Notes: generated by a model from the sequence alone, not told the origin. A stretch of 13,900 nucleotides of DNA from CAYFZO01 sp964347615 (GCA_964347615.1 CAYFZO010000036.1:1-13900); one strand, 5' to 3'; positions 1-7,389 are shown, numbered from the stretch's first letter. Translations and numbers: made by a program.

Positions 1-17
1 GGCAAATACCTCTTATG

Positions 18-41
18 GTTGGAATTATAGGAGATTCCAAC
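18..41. repeat. short inverted repeat (8-bp stem, 8-nt spacer)
   Basis: GTTGGAAT at 18-25 is matched by ATTCCAAC at 34-41, a perfect 8-bp inverted repeat. Neither strand has a T-run directly after it, so it does not look like an intrinsic terminator. It lies beyond the 3' end of the fpr operon and no role can be assigned. Confidence 0.4.
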
Positions 42-120
42 TCTGCCTCCTAATCAAGGGAGAGCGACCGGCGGGAAGTGTGGACGGTAGCAAACAGCCG
101 ATAAGCGATGAATTCCAGCT

Positions 121-141
121 GAAAACAGGCGCTTTCACGCC
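121..141 (-). terminator. weak candidate terminator after fpr
   Basis: Read on the minus strand, GGCGT-GAAA-GCGCC (128-141) folds into a 5-bp stem, including one G-T pair, closed by a GAAA tetraloop. It is followed by TGTTTT (122-127). It starts about 40 nt after the fpr stop codon, where the end of the seven-gene operon is expected. The stem and T-run are short, so termination may be partial. Confidence 0.35.
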
Positions 142-179
142 ACCGTGCTCGTGCCGAAATCGCGCTGTCGGCGGCCAAG

Positions 180-1559
180 TCAGACGTCTGCGGCTTCGAG
201 CATCTCGGCGACGCGGGTGTATTTCTCCCGCGGTTTGCCTTTGTCCTTGCCGCGTTCGACCTCGGCGGAGTCAATCTTCCGCCATTGGGAATAGCCGATG
301 TAATTGACGCCGCGCTCGTCGAGAATCTTATACAAGCGGCTGGCACCGCCGTATTTGCCGCCGAGGCTCGCGACGTCAGCAAGCAATGACTTGACCGTCT
401 CGACCGCGCAGGCACGGTTGGTGCCGATGATGCCGCTCGGACCGCGCTTGATCCAGCCGGCGGTATAGACGCCGGGTACGACGGCGCCGTCCTGCCCGTC
501 GGTGACACGCCCGTCACGATTCGGAAAAACCCCCCACTTCTCATGAAAAGGCACGCCGGAAATCGCCACGCCCCGATAACCGATGCTGCGGAACAGCACG
601 TCGCAATCGAGCGTAAAGGTTTTTCCGGTGCCGCGAGCCGATTGCGCGAAAGGCTCGCCGTGCAATTCGTTTTCCTCGAAAATCACGCGCTCAAGACGTC
701 CGTCGCCTTCAAGACGCGCCGGGCTTTTCAGAAAAGTGAACCGGCAAGTGCGCGGCTTGCCTTCGTCTTCGGTCTGCGAAAAACGGCGGAACAGTTCCAT
801 GTTCTTCTTGTTGACCACGCCTTTCTTGTCGCCAACCTCGGCGGTGCTGGCTTCGTTGAGCGTCAATTCCGCCGGGTCTATGAATGCACGGCAATTGGCG
901 AGGTCGGCGAACTCGCGCAGCTCCTTGGTCGTGAACTTGGCTTGCGCGGGGCCTCGTCGCCCGACGACGTAGACGGTCTCGATACGGCTTTGCGTCAGCG
1001 CGTCGAGCGCGTGCTCGGCGATGTCGGTGTGCTTGAGGTCGTCCACGGATTTGGCGAGGATGCGCGCGACGTCGATCGCGACGTTGCCTTGCCCGATGAT
1101 GACCGCGGTCTTGCCCGACAGGTCGAATCGGCAATCGCGGTAGTCGGGGTGGCCGTTGTACCACCCGACGAACTCGGTCGCGGTGTGGCTGCCCGGAAGG
1201 TCCTCGCCTTCTATCCCGAGTGAACGATCGGTCTCGGCGCCGCAGGTGTAAATCACCGCGTGGTGCGTCTGCTTCAATTCGGCGGGTGTAACGTCGCGTC
1301 CGACCGTGACGTTGCCGACGTAGTTGAATTCCGGGTACTCGGCGATTTTCCGGTACACCTCTATCGCCTGCTTGAGCTTAGGGTGGTCGGGCGCCACGCC
1401 GTTGCGCACCAGGCCGAAAGGCGCCGGCAAGCGCTCGATCACGTCCACCTGCACCGCGAGGTCGGATTTGATCAGCGCCTCGGCGGCGTAGAAGCCGCTG
1501 GGGCCGGCGCCGACGACGGCCACGTGCAACGGGTTGTCCGCGGTTCCCAAGTCAGGCAT
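180..1559 (-). CDS. fpr: NADP:ferredoxin reductase, adrenodoxin-reductase/FprA family
   Basis: FAD-dependent cytoplasmic enzyme that moves electrons between ferredoxin and NADP(H). With the ATG at 1559 it has 459 residues, the usual FprA length. Visible motifs are the FAD dinucleotide fold GAGPSG (17-22), FGLVRNGVAPDHP (48-60), the second nucleotide-binding site GQGNVAIDVAR (156-166), VGRRGPAQAKFTTKELRE from residue 199 with R201/R202 suited to bind the NADPH 2'-phosphate, and AGWIKRGPSGIIGTN towards the C-terminus. These are family hallmarks. A TTG two codons upstream (1565) is possible, but ATG is preferred; neither has a clear Shine-Dalgarno. It is the last gene of the fwd operon, 42 bp behind the ferredoxin gene, so the inferred partner is that ferredoxin and the inferred role is linking formylmethanofuran dehydrogenase to the NADPH pool. 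The direction of electron flow is not shown by sequence. Confidence 0.9.
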   Translation of the reverse strand: MPDLGTADNPLHVAVVGAGPSGFYAAEALIKSDLAVQVDVIERLPAPFGLVRNGVAPDHPKLKQAIEVYRKIAEYPEFNYVGNVTVGRDVTPAELKQTHHAVIYTCGAETDRSLGIEGEDLPGSHTATEFVGWYNGHPDYRDCRFDLSGKTAVIIGQGNVAIDVARILAKSVDDLKHTDIAEHALDALTQSRIETVYVVGRRGPAQAKFTTKELREFADLANCRAFIDPAELTLNEASTAEVGDKKGVVNKKNMELFRRFSQTEDEGKPRTCRFTFLKSPARLEGDGRLERVIFEENELHGEPFAQSARGTGKTFTLDCDVLFRSIGYRGVAISGVPFHEKWGVFPNRDGRVTDGQDGAVVPGVYTAGWIKRGPSGIIGTNRACAVETVKSLLADVASLGGKYGGASRLYKILDERGVNYIGYSQWRKIDSAEVERGKDKGKPREKYTRVAEMLEAADV

Positions 1560-1601
1560 GAGCAAAGCTAAAGTAAAGCCGCAAGACGCGGCCGGAAAAA
1601 G

Positions 1602-1907
1602 TCAGAATCCAAGCTCGGTCTTGCGTTCCTCGGCGCCGGGCAACGGGTCGGTCTTCTCGTCGATTACCGGCAGCTGCGGCGCGCGTTCAGCGTTGATCTC
1701 GATCCACTCTTTCTTGTCCTCGGGCAAATCGTCCTCTTCATAAATCGCCTGCACCGGGCATTCCGGGATGCACGCGCTGCAATCTATGCACACGTCGGGA
1801 TCGATGTACAGCATCTCGTCGTCGTAGTGAAAACATTCCACCGGACACACGCTCACGCAGTCGGTGAAGCGGCATCCTTTGCAGTTGTCGGTCACAAGAG
1901 TTGTCAT
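1602..1907 (-). CDS. fdxA: 7Fe-type ferredoxin (one 3Fe-4S and one 4Fe-4S cluster)
   Basis: Small soluble electron carrier of 101 residues. The cysteine pattern is that of Azotobacter-type 7Fe ferredoxins: C9, C17 and C50 for the 3Fe-4S cluster, C21, C40, C43 and C46 for the 4Fe-4S cluster. C12 and C25 are extra cysteines. After the clusters comes the acidic segment EEDDLPEDKKEW, also typical of the family. The ATG at 1907 is chosen because AAGGAG sits 7 nt upstream and MTTLVTDNC aligns with the family N-terminus; the open frame extends further upstream only as Arg-rich sequence that overlaps fwdC. The gene lies between fwdC (56 bp gap) and fpr (42 bp gap). It is inferred to carry electrons between the FwdB metal site and Fpr, replacing the archaeal FwdF/FwdG polyferredoxins, which are not in this window. 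Confidence 0.92.
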   Translation of the reverse strand: MTTLVTDNCKGCRFTDCVSVCPVECFHYDDEMLYIDPDVCIDCSACIPECPVQAIYEEDDLPEDKKEWIEINAERAPQLPVIDEKTDPLPGAEERKTELGF

Positions 1908-1914
1908 GCATTTT

Positions 1915-1920
1915 CTCCTT
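1915..1920 (-). promoter_or_regulatory. ribosome binding site deciding the ferredoxin start
   Basis: AAGGAG on the minus strand, 7 nt before the ATG at 1907. It is the strongest Shine-Dalgarno in the operon and fixes the ferredoxin start against the longer open frame upstream. Confidence 0.7.
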
Positions 1921-1963
1921 GATGGTTGAGGCGGAGGCAATCGGCGCGCGGAAAGCCGGCGGG

Positions 1964-2773
1964 TCAACCTCCGAGCAGCAGGATTTCTCCGCGGTTGAAT
2001 TCTACACCGTCTCCGCACCAGCGTTGGTACTTGCCGTGAACGTGCGCGTCCTCGACGGGAAACCCCAGGTCGCGCAGATGGGACAAATACAGGCGCAGAA
2101 ACAGCGGGTTATAGGTGCAGGCGAACTCGAAGGTCGGCAGGATCTCGGCCTTGTGCAACGACACGATACTGCCACGCTTCATCCCCGCGCCGGCGCGTAT
2201 ACCGAGCTCGCCGAACACGATGATCGTCCCCGCCAGCATGTTGACGCCGGTAAAGTCGCGGGCGTCGCCGCCGACCGCAATCAATCCGCGGCGCATTCCG
2301 GCACCGGTCTCGTTCCTGACGCTGCCGTGAATCAGGATCTCGCCGCCGTTGATGCCCGAGGCCTGCCCGCGGTAGGCGCTGCCGACCAGATGTCCGGCGT
2401 CGCCCTCGATCACGATGCGCCCGCCGCGCATCTCCGGCCCCACCCAATCCGAAGCGTTGCCGTGAACGACGATCTCGCCGCCGCTCATCTCGCAGCCGAG
2501 GTGCATCCCGACGTCGCCGTCGATCGTGATGCTGCCCGCGGACATCCCGGCGCCGATCAGTTTGACCAGGGACAGGTCGCCCTGCAGATGAACGTCGCCG
2601 TCGCCGGCGCCGCTGACGCGGAAGAAGTCGCCGACCTTGACCTTGCGGTTGCCGTGCATGACGTCGAGATTCTCGATGCCATGCTGCGACAGCCCCGACA
2701 GGCGTTGCGGCGTGATGCACTCGGCTTCGAGCGGCGCCTCAGGTTTGGTATGCAGACTCAAAGTAACCCGCAT
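1964..2773 (-). CDS. fwdC: formylmethanofuran dehydrogenase subunit C
   Basis: Subunit C (called FhcC in methylotrophs), 269 residues, the normal family length. From about residue 70 to 205 it is built of glycine-rich repeats of the type GAGMSAGSITIDGD, GCEMSGGEIVVHGN and GPEMRGGRIVIEGD. These form the beta-helix that FwdC shares with the glutamate synthase C-terminal domain and that packs against subunit A. It has no cofactor motif and is structural, helping assemble the complex around FwdA and FwdB. The ATG at 2773 has GGAG 8 nt upstream and follows the ftr stop after 19 bp, so the two genes are co-transcribed. The beta-helix repeats are intact, with no truncation. The family is certain; which enzyme the complex is depends on FwdB and FwdD. 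Confidence 0.93.
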   Translation of the reverse strand: MRVTLSLHTKPEAPLEAECITPQRLSGLSQHGIENLDVMHGNRKVKVGDFFRVSGAGDGDVHLQGDLSLVKLIGAGMSAGSITIDGDVGMHLGCEMSGGEIVVHGNASDWVGPEMRGGRIVIEGDAGHLVGSAYRGQASGINGGEILIHGSVRNETGAGMRRGLIAVGGDARDFTGVNMLAGTIIVFGELGIRAGAGMKRGSIVSLHKAEILPTFEFACTYNPLFLRLYLSHLRDLGFPVEDAHVHGKYQRWCGDGVEFNRGEILLLGG

Positions 2774-2792
2774 CGGTCGGTCTCCGCAAGCT

Positions 2793-3683
2793 TCATCCTT
2801 TCATGATCTCGTACAAGTGCAGCTGGTACTTGCCGAGGTTGCCGCCGTAGTTTGCCGCCGAGATAATCCGCGCGCCGTTGCGGCCGGCGGCTTCGATGCC
2901 CCGACGCATCGCGTCCTTGACCGCTTTCTCGTCGAGGCCGTTGACCACGATCTCATAGACCGACTCGATATCCTCGGGAACCTGCGTCTCGGGCACGACG
3001 CCGCGCAAGGTCGGGCAATACGCGTCGTTGGTCGAAGCGATCATGCCTTTGTATTTGACCGAGCCGATCTTGCTGCCCGACCTGACGACCCCGTGCGGGA
3101 AAGGCAGGAACACGCCGGCGACTTCGCGCATTGCCTCGACGGCTGCCTGCGCCGCGCACAAGGCCCCTTCGCTGGTGCCGAGCAGCAGCAGGTTGCCGCC
3201 GCCGACGGTCTGCTGCATCCCGAACGAATCCTCGACAAGAAATTCGCCTTCCATCACCGGGACGCGCCACAGGCGACGCTTGCCGAGCCGCTTGGAGGAT
3301 TGATAACCGTCGCCGAAGTAACGCAGGCGGTTGCCGACCGGTGCGGTGCGTTCGGTTTCCAAGCCGTTGTAGCACGCGGTGGTCGGGCAAGTCATCACGC
3401 ATTGCCCGACGCGCTCGACCAGCCTCGGGCTGATGTCGGCGTCTTTCATCGCGAACAGCAGGACGCTGACGCCGGGACGATGGTCCGGTGTGTCGCTCTC
3501 GGGAATCTCGCATTCGATCGCGGCTTCGCATTTGCAACGGATGACCGAGGTGGCGAAGCCGGTCATCGAGTCGGCGGCGGCACGCGCCCAATCGATGGTC
3601 TCGGCGGTGATGACGACCCGCGACCCCCACATCCCGAAGGCTTCGGAGAACGTGTCAACGAGTTGGGCTTCGCCGACTTTCAC
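2793..3683 (-). CDS. ftr: formylmethanofuran:tetrahydromethanopterin formyltransferase
   Basis: Ftr (FhcD in methylotroph naming) reversibly transfers the formyl group between methanofuran and tetrahydromethanopterin in the cytoplasm. The frame is open up to 3833, but the true start is taken as the GTG at 3683. VDTFSEAFGMWGSRVVITAE then aligns with the family N-terminus (DTFAEAFPMK... in homologues), and the protein has 296 residues, the usual length. Conserved-looking segments include TCPTTACYNG, GNRLRYFGDGYQSSK, GGGNLLLLGTSEGALCAAQAA and FPHGVVRSGSKIGSVKYKGM. The start overlaps the fwdA stop as GTGA, which implies translational coupling. It lies between fwdA and fwdC, so the formyl-carrier exchange is made together with the dehydrogenase, as in the bacterial Fhc complex, where this protein is a fixed subunit. 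Confidence 0.94.
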   Translation of the reverse strand: MKVGEAQLVDTFSEAFGMWGSRVVITAETIDWARAAADSMTGFATSVIRCKCEAAIECEIPESDTPDHRPGVSVLLFAMKDADISPRLVERVGQCVMTCPTTACYNGLETERTAPVGNRLRYFGDGYQSSKRLGKRRLWRVPVMEGEFLVEDSFGMQQTVGGGNLLLLGTSEGALCAAQAAVEAMREVAGVFLPFPHGVVRSGSKIGSVKYKGMIASTNDAYCPTLRGVVPETQVPEDIESVYEIVVNGLDEKAVKDAMRRGIEAAGRNGARIISAANYGGNLGKYQLHLYEIMKG

Positions 3684-5347
3684 GGCTTGCTCTTGCCGCC
3701 TTTCCCGTCCGGCTTGGTCTCGACCACCTCGTGACGATGGAGATAATCGTCGGGCACCGCGTAGTTGCTGAACTTGATCGAGTAGTAATCGTCGAAGAAC
3801 GGTTCTATCTGTCCTTCGATCGCCTTGTCGCAACCCGGCTCGACGTGGAACAGCCGGCCCTTGTAATCCCGGGTGAAGTCGTGGTCCCTGATGATCACCT
3901 CGCCGTCCTTGATCACGTAGCGCGGCGCGTTGAACATCTTCTCGCGGTCTTCGTCCTCGGTGTAGACCGTCACGTCGGCGTCGGCACCGACGCCCAGCTG
4001 CCCTTTCCTGTGCTCAAGCCCCAGAGCCTTGGCGGGCGCGGCGCGGGTGACGATCGCGATTTCCTGCATCGTGTATTCACGTTCCAAGCTCGGGAGTATC
4101 GTGTTGTTGATCGCTTTCTGGTTGACGCGCGCGATTTCCTCCCGGCGGAACGAAGCATCCATCAGGAGCCTGATCAGGCGCGGGTAGTTCATGAACGAGC
4201 CGCCGTTGGGGTGGTCGGTCGAGAGCATCAGCTGCCACGGGTCTTTCGACAGCAGGAACAGCTCGAGCCCGATCGCCCACTGCAAGGCGTGGGTGTAGAC
4301 GTGCTCCTGATAACTGAACGGCATGATGCCGCAGCCGCTTTCGCATTCGGTGTCGGCGTTGACCCATTTGTTCGCCTTGACGTGGCGCAGCATCCACGCG
4401 AGCGGTGCGTCGGCGGTCGTCGCGGTCGCCTTGCCGAACATGACCTGGCCGACGTCGGCGGTGATATTCGGGTGTTCGGCCAGGTAGCTCACGATCTGCT
4501 CGGCGGCGGATTTGGGGTTCTTGTTGACCTCACCGCCGTAGCTGTGGAACTGGATGTGCGCGATGTGCGCGCGCCTGCCTTCGGAGGCTTCCATGGTGTC
4601 GATCGTGGTGCGGTAGTTGCCGCTGTGGCCGAGGTTGTTGCAGTGAATATGCGGCGGATGCGGCAGGCCGAGCTCACCGACCGCCTCGACGAACGCGGAG
4701 ACGACCTGCCGCGGGGTCAGCTCGAACGGGTCTATCTCGCCGTGGAAGTCGGTGTGGGACTTGTTCTTCTCCCCTTTCCACTTCTCGTCGCCGCCCGGCG
4801 ACACCAGCTTGACCGCGTACGCCTTGGTCGCGTTGACCCACCACGCGACCGCGTCCTTGAAATCCTTCTTGCGGTTTTCCTTGAGCAGCCGGTAGAGAAA
4901 CACGTTGTTGCCGAGCAGCACGTAAAACCCCTTGTCTATGACCGGCGTGTCGTCGAACTCCTCGAGCACGTGACGCGCGGCGAGCGGCGGAACCGCCGCA
5001 TCCATCGCGGTGGTGTAGCCGAGCGCCGCGTAGCGGTAGCCGGTGGTGAAAGTCGAGGGCACGACGCCGCCGGTGCCCGAACGCATCACGTCGCTGCCCG
5101 GCTGCACGTCCAAGCGGTGATCCTCGGGCTGGAGCTTGCGCGCGAGGTTGATCTTCGGCCCGGCGATGTGGCAATGGATGTCCACGCCGCCGGGCATGAT
5201 CACCATGCCGTGGGCGTCGATCTTCTCGCTGTTTTCGGAGACCTCGGCGACGATCCGCCCGTCGCGGATGCAGACGTCGCGCACCTCGCCGTCGACGCCG
5301 TTCAGCGGGTCATGAACGCGGCCATTGACGATCTTCAGCTCGGACAT
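3680..5347 (-). CDS. fwdA: formylmethanofuran dehydrogenase subunit A (amidohydrolase-like)
   Basis: Subunit A (FhcA), 555 residues, an amidohydrolase/dihydroorotase-fold protein that interconverts formyl-methanofuran with formate plus methanofuran at a binuclear metal site. Expected ligands can all be placed: H58 and H60 (VDIHCH), K180 as candidate carboxylated lysine (AVKLVSPGG), H235 (HIHCNN), H264 (HIAHIQFH) and D378 (STDHPNGG). In archaeal Fwd, formate made from CO2 at subunit B travels through a tunnel to this site. It lies 121 bp after fwdB, longer than other operon gaps, and overlaps ftr. The ATG at 5347 has only a close AGGA and a GGTGG upstream, so translation initiation may be modest. 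The intact metal-ligand set fits both a dehydrogenase complex and an Fhc hydrolase, so this subunit alone does not separate the two. Confidence 0.93.
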   Translation of the reverse strand: MSELKIVNGRVHDPLNGVDGEVRDVCIRDGRIVAEVSENSEKIDAHGMVIMPGGVDIHCHIAGPKINLARKLQPEDHRLDVQPGSDVMRSGTGGVVPSTFTTGYRYAALGYTTAMDAAVPPLAARHVLEEFDDTPVIDKGFYVLLGNNVFLYRLLKENRKKDFKDAVAWWVNATKAYAVKLVSPGGDEKWKGEKNKSHTDFHGEIDPFELTPRQVVSAFVEAVGELGLPHPPHIHCNNLGHSGNYRTTIDTMEASEGRRAHIAHIQFHSYGGEVNKNPKSAAEQIVSYLAEHPNITADVGQVMFGKATATTADAPLAWMLRHVKANKWVNADTECESGCGIMPFSYQEHVYTHALQWAIGLELFLLSKDPWQLMLSTDHPNGGSFMNYPRLIRLLMDASFRREEIARVNQKAINNTILPSLEREYTMQEIAIVTRAAPAKALGLEHRKGQLGVGADADVTVYTEDEDREKMFNAPRYVIKDGEVIIRDHDFTRDYKGRLFHVEPGCDKAIEGQIEPFFDDYYSIKFSNYAVPDDYLHRHEVVETKPDGKGGKSKP

Positions 5348-5464
5348 TCCTGTCCACCGGTCACGAGTGCTGATGCGTTGAGTGCGGGCATGAGGTTTCG
5401 GGTCAAGGGTTTATTCTGAGTTCACGGAGACGCTTTCCCAGCGCGACAAGACAATCAGGGAACA

Positions 5465-5476
5465 CCGCTCAAGCGG
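5465..5476 (-). repeat. palindrome across the fwdB stop codon
   Basis: CCGCTTGAGCGG is a 12-bp inverted repeat that includes the fwdB TGA. It could form a small hairpin (CCGC/GCGG with a TTGA loop) at the fwdB end, before the 121-bp gap to fwdA. There is no T-run, so it is not a terminator; an mRNA processing or stability role is conceivable but unsupported. Confidence 0.3.
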
Positions 5477-6884
5477 CCGCAGCGACTTTCTTCAGCTCTC
5501 GTATCTTCGCGTGCACCGCGGTCAGAATCTCTTCGTCGCTCGGAAACGGCGATTCGAACGCCGGGCGCAGGGTGATCGGCACGTCGTCCATGCGGTAGAC
5601 CGTCCCGCCGGTGTTGATGCCGTAAGTCGACACCGAAAACGCGACCTTGGCGAGCTTGCTGGTCGCAGTCTGCTTGGTGTCGAGAGAAATCACGGGAATC
5701 CTGTGCAGGTGCTCGATCGCTTTCTTCGGAAAGTTCGACGCCGGGTCGGTGGCGATGATCAACGCGGCGTCGGCCTCCCCGCGCGCCAGCACGTCGACGG
5801 TCGTGAACTCGCCGGGGTTGAAGCGCGGGAAGCCGCGGTTGAAGTTGACCCCGAACGGATAGCCGGTCTGCCACGACACCACGTTGTCGGCGCCGGTGAC
5901 GTTGCCGTGCCCGCGCACCGGCTTGGCGACGAAGTGCGTGAACTCGTTCAAGTCGGTCGCAAGCGCAAGGATCGCACCCGAGTTGAAATGCCGCCCGCGC
6001 GTCATCGTCAAGCCCATGCCGAAGAACAACACCCCGTAGCGGCAGTTCTTCATGCGTTCGACCAGGTCGTCGAGGGTTTCCCGTGCCACGCCGGTCACCG
6101 CCTCGATATCCGGCGTGATTTCCTTGCCCTTGACCAGCGCGCGCAACGCCCACAGCAGCTCGAAGTCCTTGCCCGGCTTGACCTGGATGAAGATATCCGA
6201 CACCGGCGCGCTCGGCGTCTTGCGCACGTCCACCAGCACCACGGTGCGGTCTTTCTTGCCGTTCGGCACGTACATGCCTTTCGGGGTCACCGCGTAGCGG
6301 GTGAAATGGCGCGGGTGCGATTCGGCGGGGTTGCCGCCCCAATAGATCACGAGGTCCGCGCGGTTCTTGATCTCTCCCAACGTCGCGGTGCTCTCGCCGA
6401 CGCCCTGAAACGCGATGCCCGAGGGGCCGTGGCACACCGACGTCGTCGTATCCACGTTGCCGCGCACCAGGTCGCTGATCGCCACCGCAACGCGCTGCGC
6501 TTCGCAGGTCGAGTCGCTCAACCCGTAAGTAATCGGGAACTTGGCGTCGGCAAGGATTTGCGCCGCCGTCTCGACGGCTTCCTCGATCGTCGCTTCCTTG
6601 CCGTCGATCAGTGCCGCGGGACGATCCTCGATGACGTGCTCGGCGAACCAAGCGCGCCCGAGCACGCAGGCGTTCTTCGCTTTGATGATGCGCTTCTTGT
6701 CGAGGTCAACCGTCAACTCCATGTCGTCGCACACGCAGCCGCAGAAGGTGCAGGTCGCGTCCTTGACGGTTGCGATGTTCGCGGCGTCCTCGGGCTTTGC
6801 GGCCTTCGCCTGCGCTTTGGCTGGGGCTTTCGCCGAGGTCTTGGCTTGCGTTTCGGCCTGCGTTTCAGTTGAGGTTTCGCTCAT
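5469..6884 (-). CDS. fwdB: formylmethanofuran dehydrogenase subunit B (Mo/W-pterin, catalytic)
   Basis: Molybdopterin-oxidoreductase-family subunit, 471 residues, where CO2 and formate are interconverted in archaeal enzymes. Residues 1-35 are a Lys/Ala/Thr/Gln-rich low-complexity extension. Then come C45-x2-C48-x3-C52 and C73, a 4Fe-4S pattern, STCEAQR (C127), and SVCHGPSG with C151-H152, placed where archaeal FwdB has its metal-ligand Cys (Sec in some) and catalytic His. EIKNRADLVIYWGGNPAESHPRH (171-193) follows in two parts of a conserved block, and R324 in VRGHGNVTG is the likely counterpart of the catalytic Arg. The offset of about 33 residues from archaeal numbering matches the extension. 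From memory, the methylotroph FhcB has lost this metal site, so this protein looks like the active, archaeal-type form. The ATG at 6884 has AAGGAAG just upstream. It lies between fwdD (86 bp) and fwdA (121 bp). Confidence 0.93.
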   Translation of the reverse strand: MSETSTETQAETQAKTSAKAPAKAQAKAAKPEDAANIATVKDATCTFCGCVCDDMELTVDLDKKRIIKAKNACVLGRAWFAEHVIEDRPAALIDGKEATIEEAVETAAQILADAKFPITYGLSDSTCEAQRVAVAISDLVRGNVDTTTSVCHGPSGIAFQGVGESTATLGEIKNRADLVIYWGGNPAESHPRHFTRYAVTPKGMYVPNGKKDRTVVLVDVRKTPSAPVSDIFIQVKPGKDFELLWALRALVKGKEITPDIEAVTGVARETLDDLVERMKNCRYGVLFFGMGLTMTRGRHFNSGAILALATDLNEFTHFVAKPVRGHGNVTGADNVVSWQTGYPFGVNFNRGFPRFNPGEFTTVDVLARGEADAALIIATDPASNFPKKAIEHLHRIPVISLDTKQTATSKLAKVAFSVSTYGINTGGTVYRMDDVPITLRPAFESPFPSDEEILTAVHAKIRELKKVAAAA

Positions 6885-6970
6885 GGTTCTTCCTTATCGG
6901 ATTCCGGGTTACAACGATCAGGGATTCGTGGAAGTCTCGGTTAAAGTTCAGCCGAGGTCAGCCGGGAAAG

Positions 6971-7318
6971 TCATTCGTCCGCCGCCGAGACTTGCACTTC
7001 GATCTGTTTCGATAACGGCATTCCGCTGCCGGCGGTGTCGGCACCCATCAGTTCGCACGACGGCGGGCCGTACGGGATGAACAGCATGCCCGAGGGTAAG
7101 TCCGAAGCTTTCTTCGGCGTGCAGGTCACCACGGTCTCGCCGACTTCCGTAGTCAGGCGCACCTTGTCGCCCTTCTCCAGTTTCAGGCGTTTCATGTCGT
7201 CCTCGTTCATTTCTAACGTCGAGGTGACGGTCAGATATTCTTCCTTCAACTTGCCGGCGTTCAGGGAGGTGCCCTGCTTGCTGCTTCTGCCGGGAATCAG
7301 GATCATGGTTTCGCTCAT
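6971..7318 (-). CDS. fwdD: formylmethanofuran dehydrogenase subunit D (molybdopterin dinucleotide-binding)
   Basis: First gene of the operon, 115 residues. It matches the small FwdD/FmdD subunit, which is the C-terminal pterin-binding domain of molybdopterin oxidoreductases on a separate chain and clamps the Mo/W-bis-pterin cofactor onto FwdB. Segments visible are PGRSSKQG near the N-terminus, MNEDDMKRLKLEKGDKVRLTTEVGETVV (about 37-64, in two halves: the residue-dense helix and the beta strand), LPSGMLFIPYGPPSCELM and DTAGSGMPLSKQIEVQV. Archaeal homologues share the GD-V-V---G-VVV, PEGMVYIPMGPWAN and DT-GTPS-K-V-V pattern. Length is close to archaeal FwdD. The name must not be confused with methylotroph FhcD, which is Ftr. 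There is no Shine-Dalgarno before the ATG at 7318; an ATG at codon 5 is an alternative. Its presence argues for a cofactor-bearing dehydrogenase rather than an Fhc hydrolase. Confidence 0.88.
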   Translation of the reverse strand: MSETMILIPGRSSKQGTSLNAGKLKEEYLTVTSTLEMNEDDMKRLKLEKGDKVRLTTEVGETVVTCTPKKASDLPSGMLFIPYGPPSCELMGADTAGSGMPLSKQIEVQVSAADE

Positions 7319-7389
7319 GTTCTATATGTCGTGGTTCGCCTTTGCCGTCCGCTTTCCGCTCGCGCCGTGCGGACGCCTGCCGGGAACGC

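Noticed and set aside
180..1559. Glutamate synthase small subunit-like identity for the FAD protein
   Set aside because: The VGRRGPAQAKFTTKELRE and AGWIKRGPSGIIGTN motifs and the length are those of FprA/adrenodoxin reductase, and it lacks the N-terminal iron-sulfur domain of GltD.
1602..2018. Longer ferredoxin frame starting at 2018
   Set aside because: The added N-terminus is Arg-rich, overlaps fwdC and has no ribosome site; AAGGAG at 1915-1920 fixes the start at 1907.
2793..3833. Ftr frame extended to 3833
   Set aside because: The extra 50 residues are antisense-like Arg-rich sequence inside fwdA; the GTG at 3683 gives the family length and N-terminus.
3731..5419. Long 562-aa plus-strand frame
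   Set aside because: It is the complement of fwdA. Composition is Val/Arg/His-rich without domain character, typical of a GC-rich antisense frame.
5511..6872. 453-aa plus-strand frame
   Set aside because: It is antisense to fwdB, which carries full catalytic motifs; the plus frame has none.
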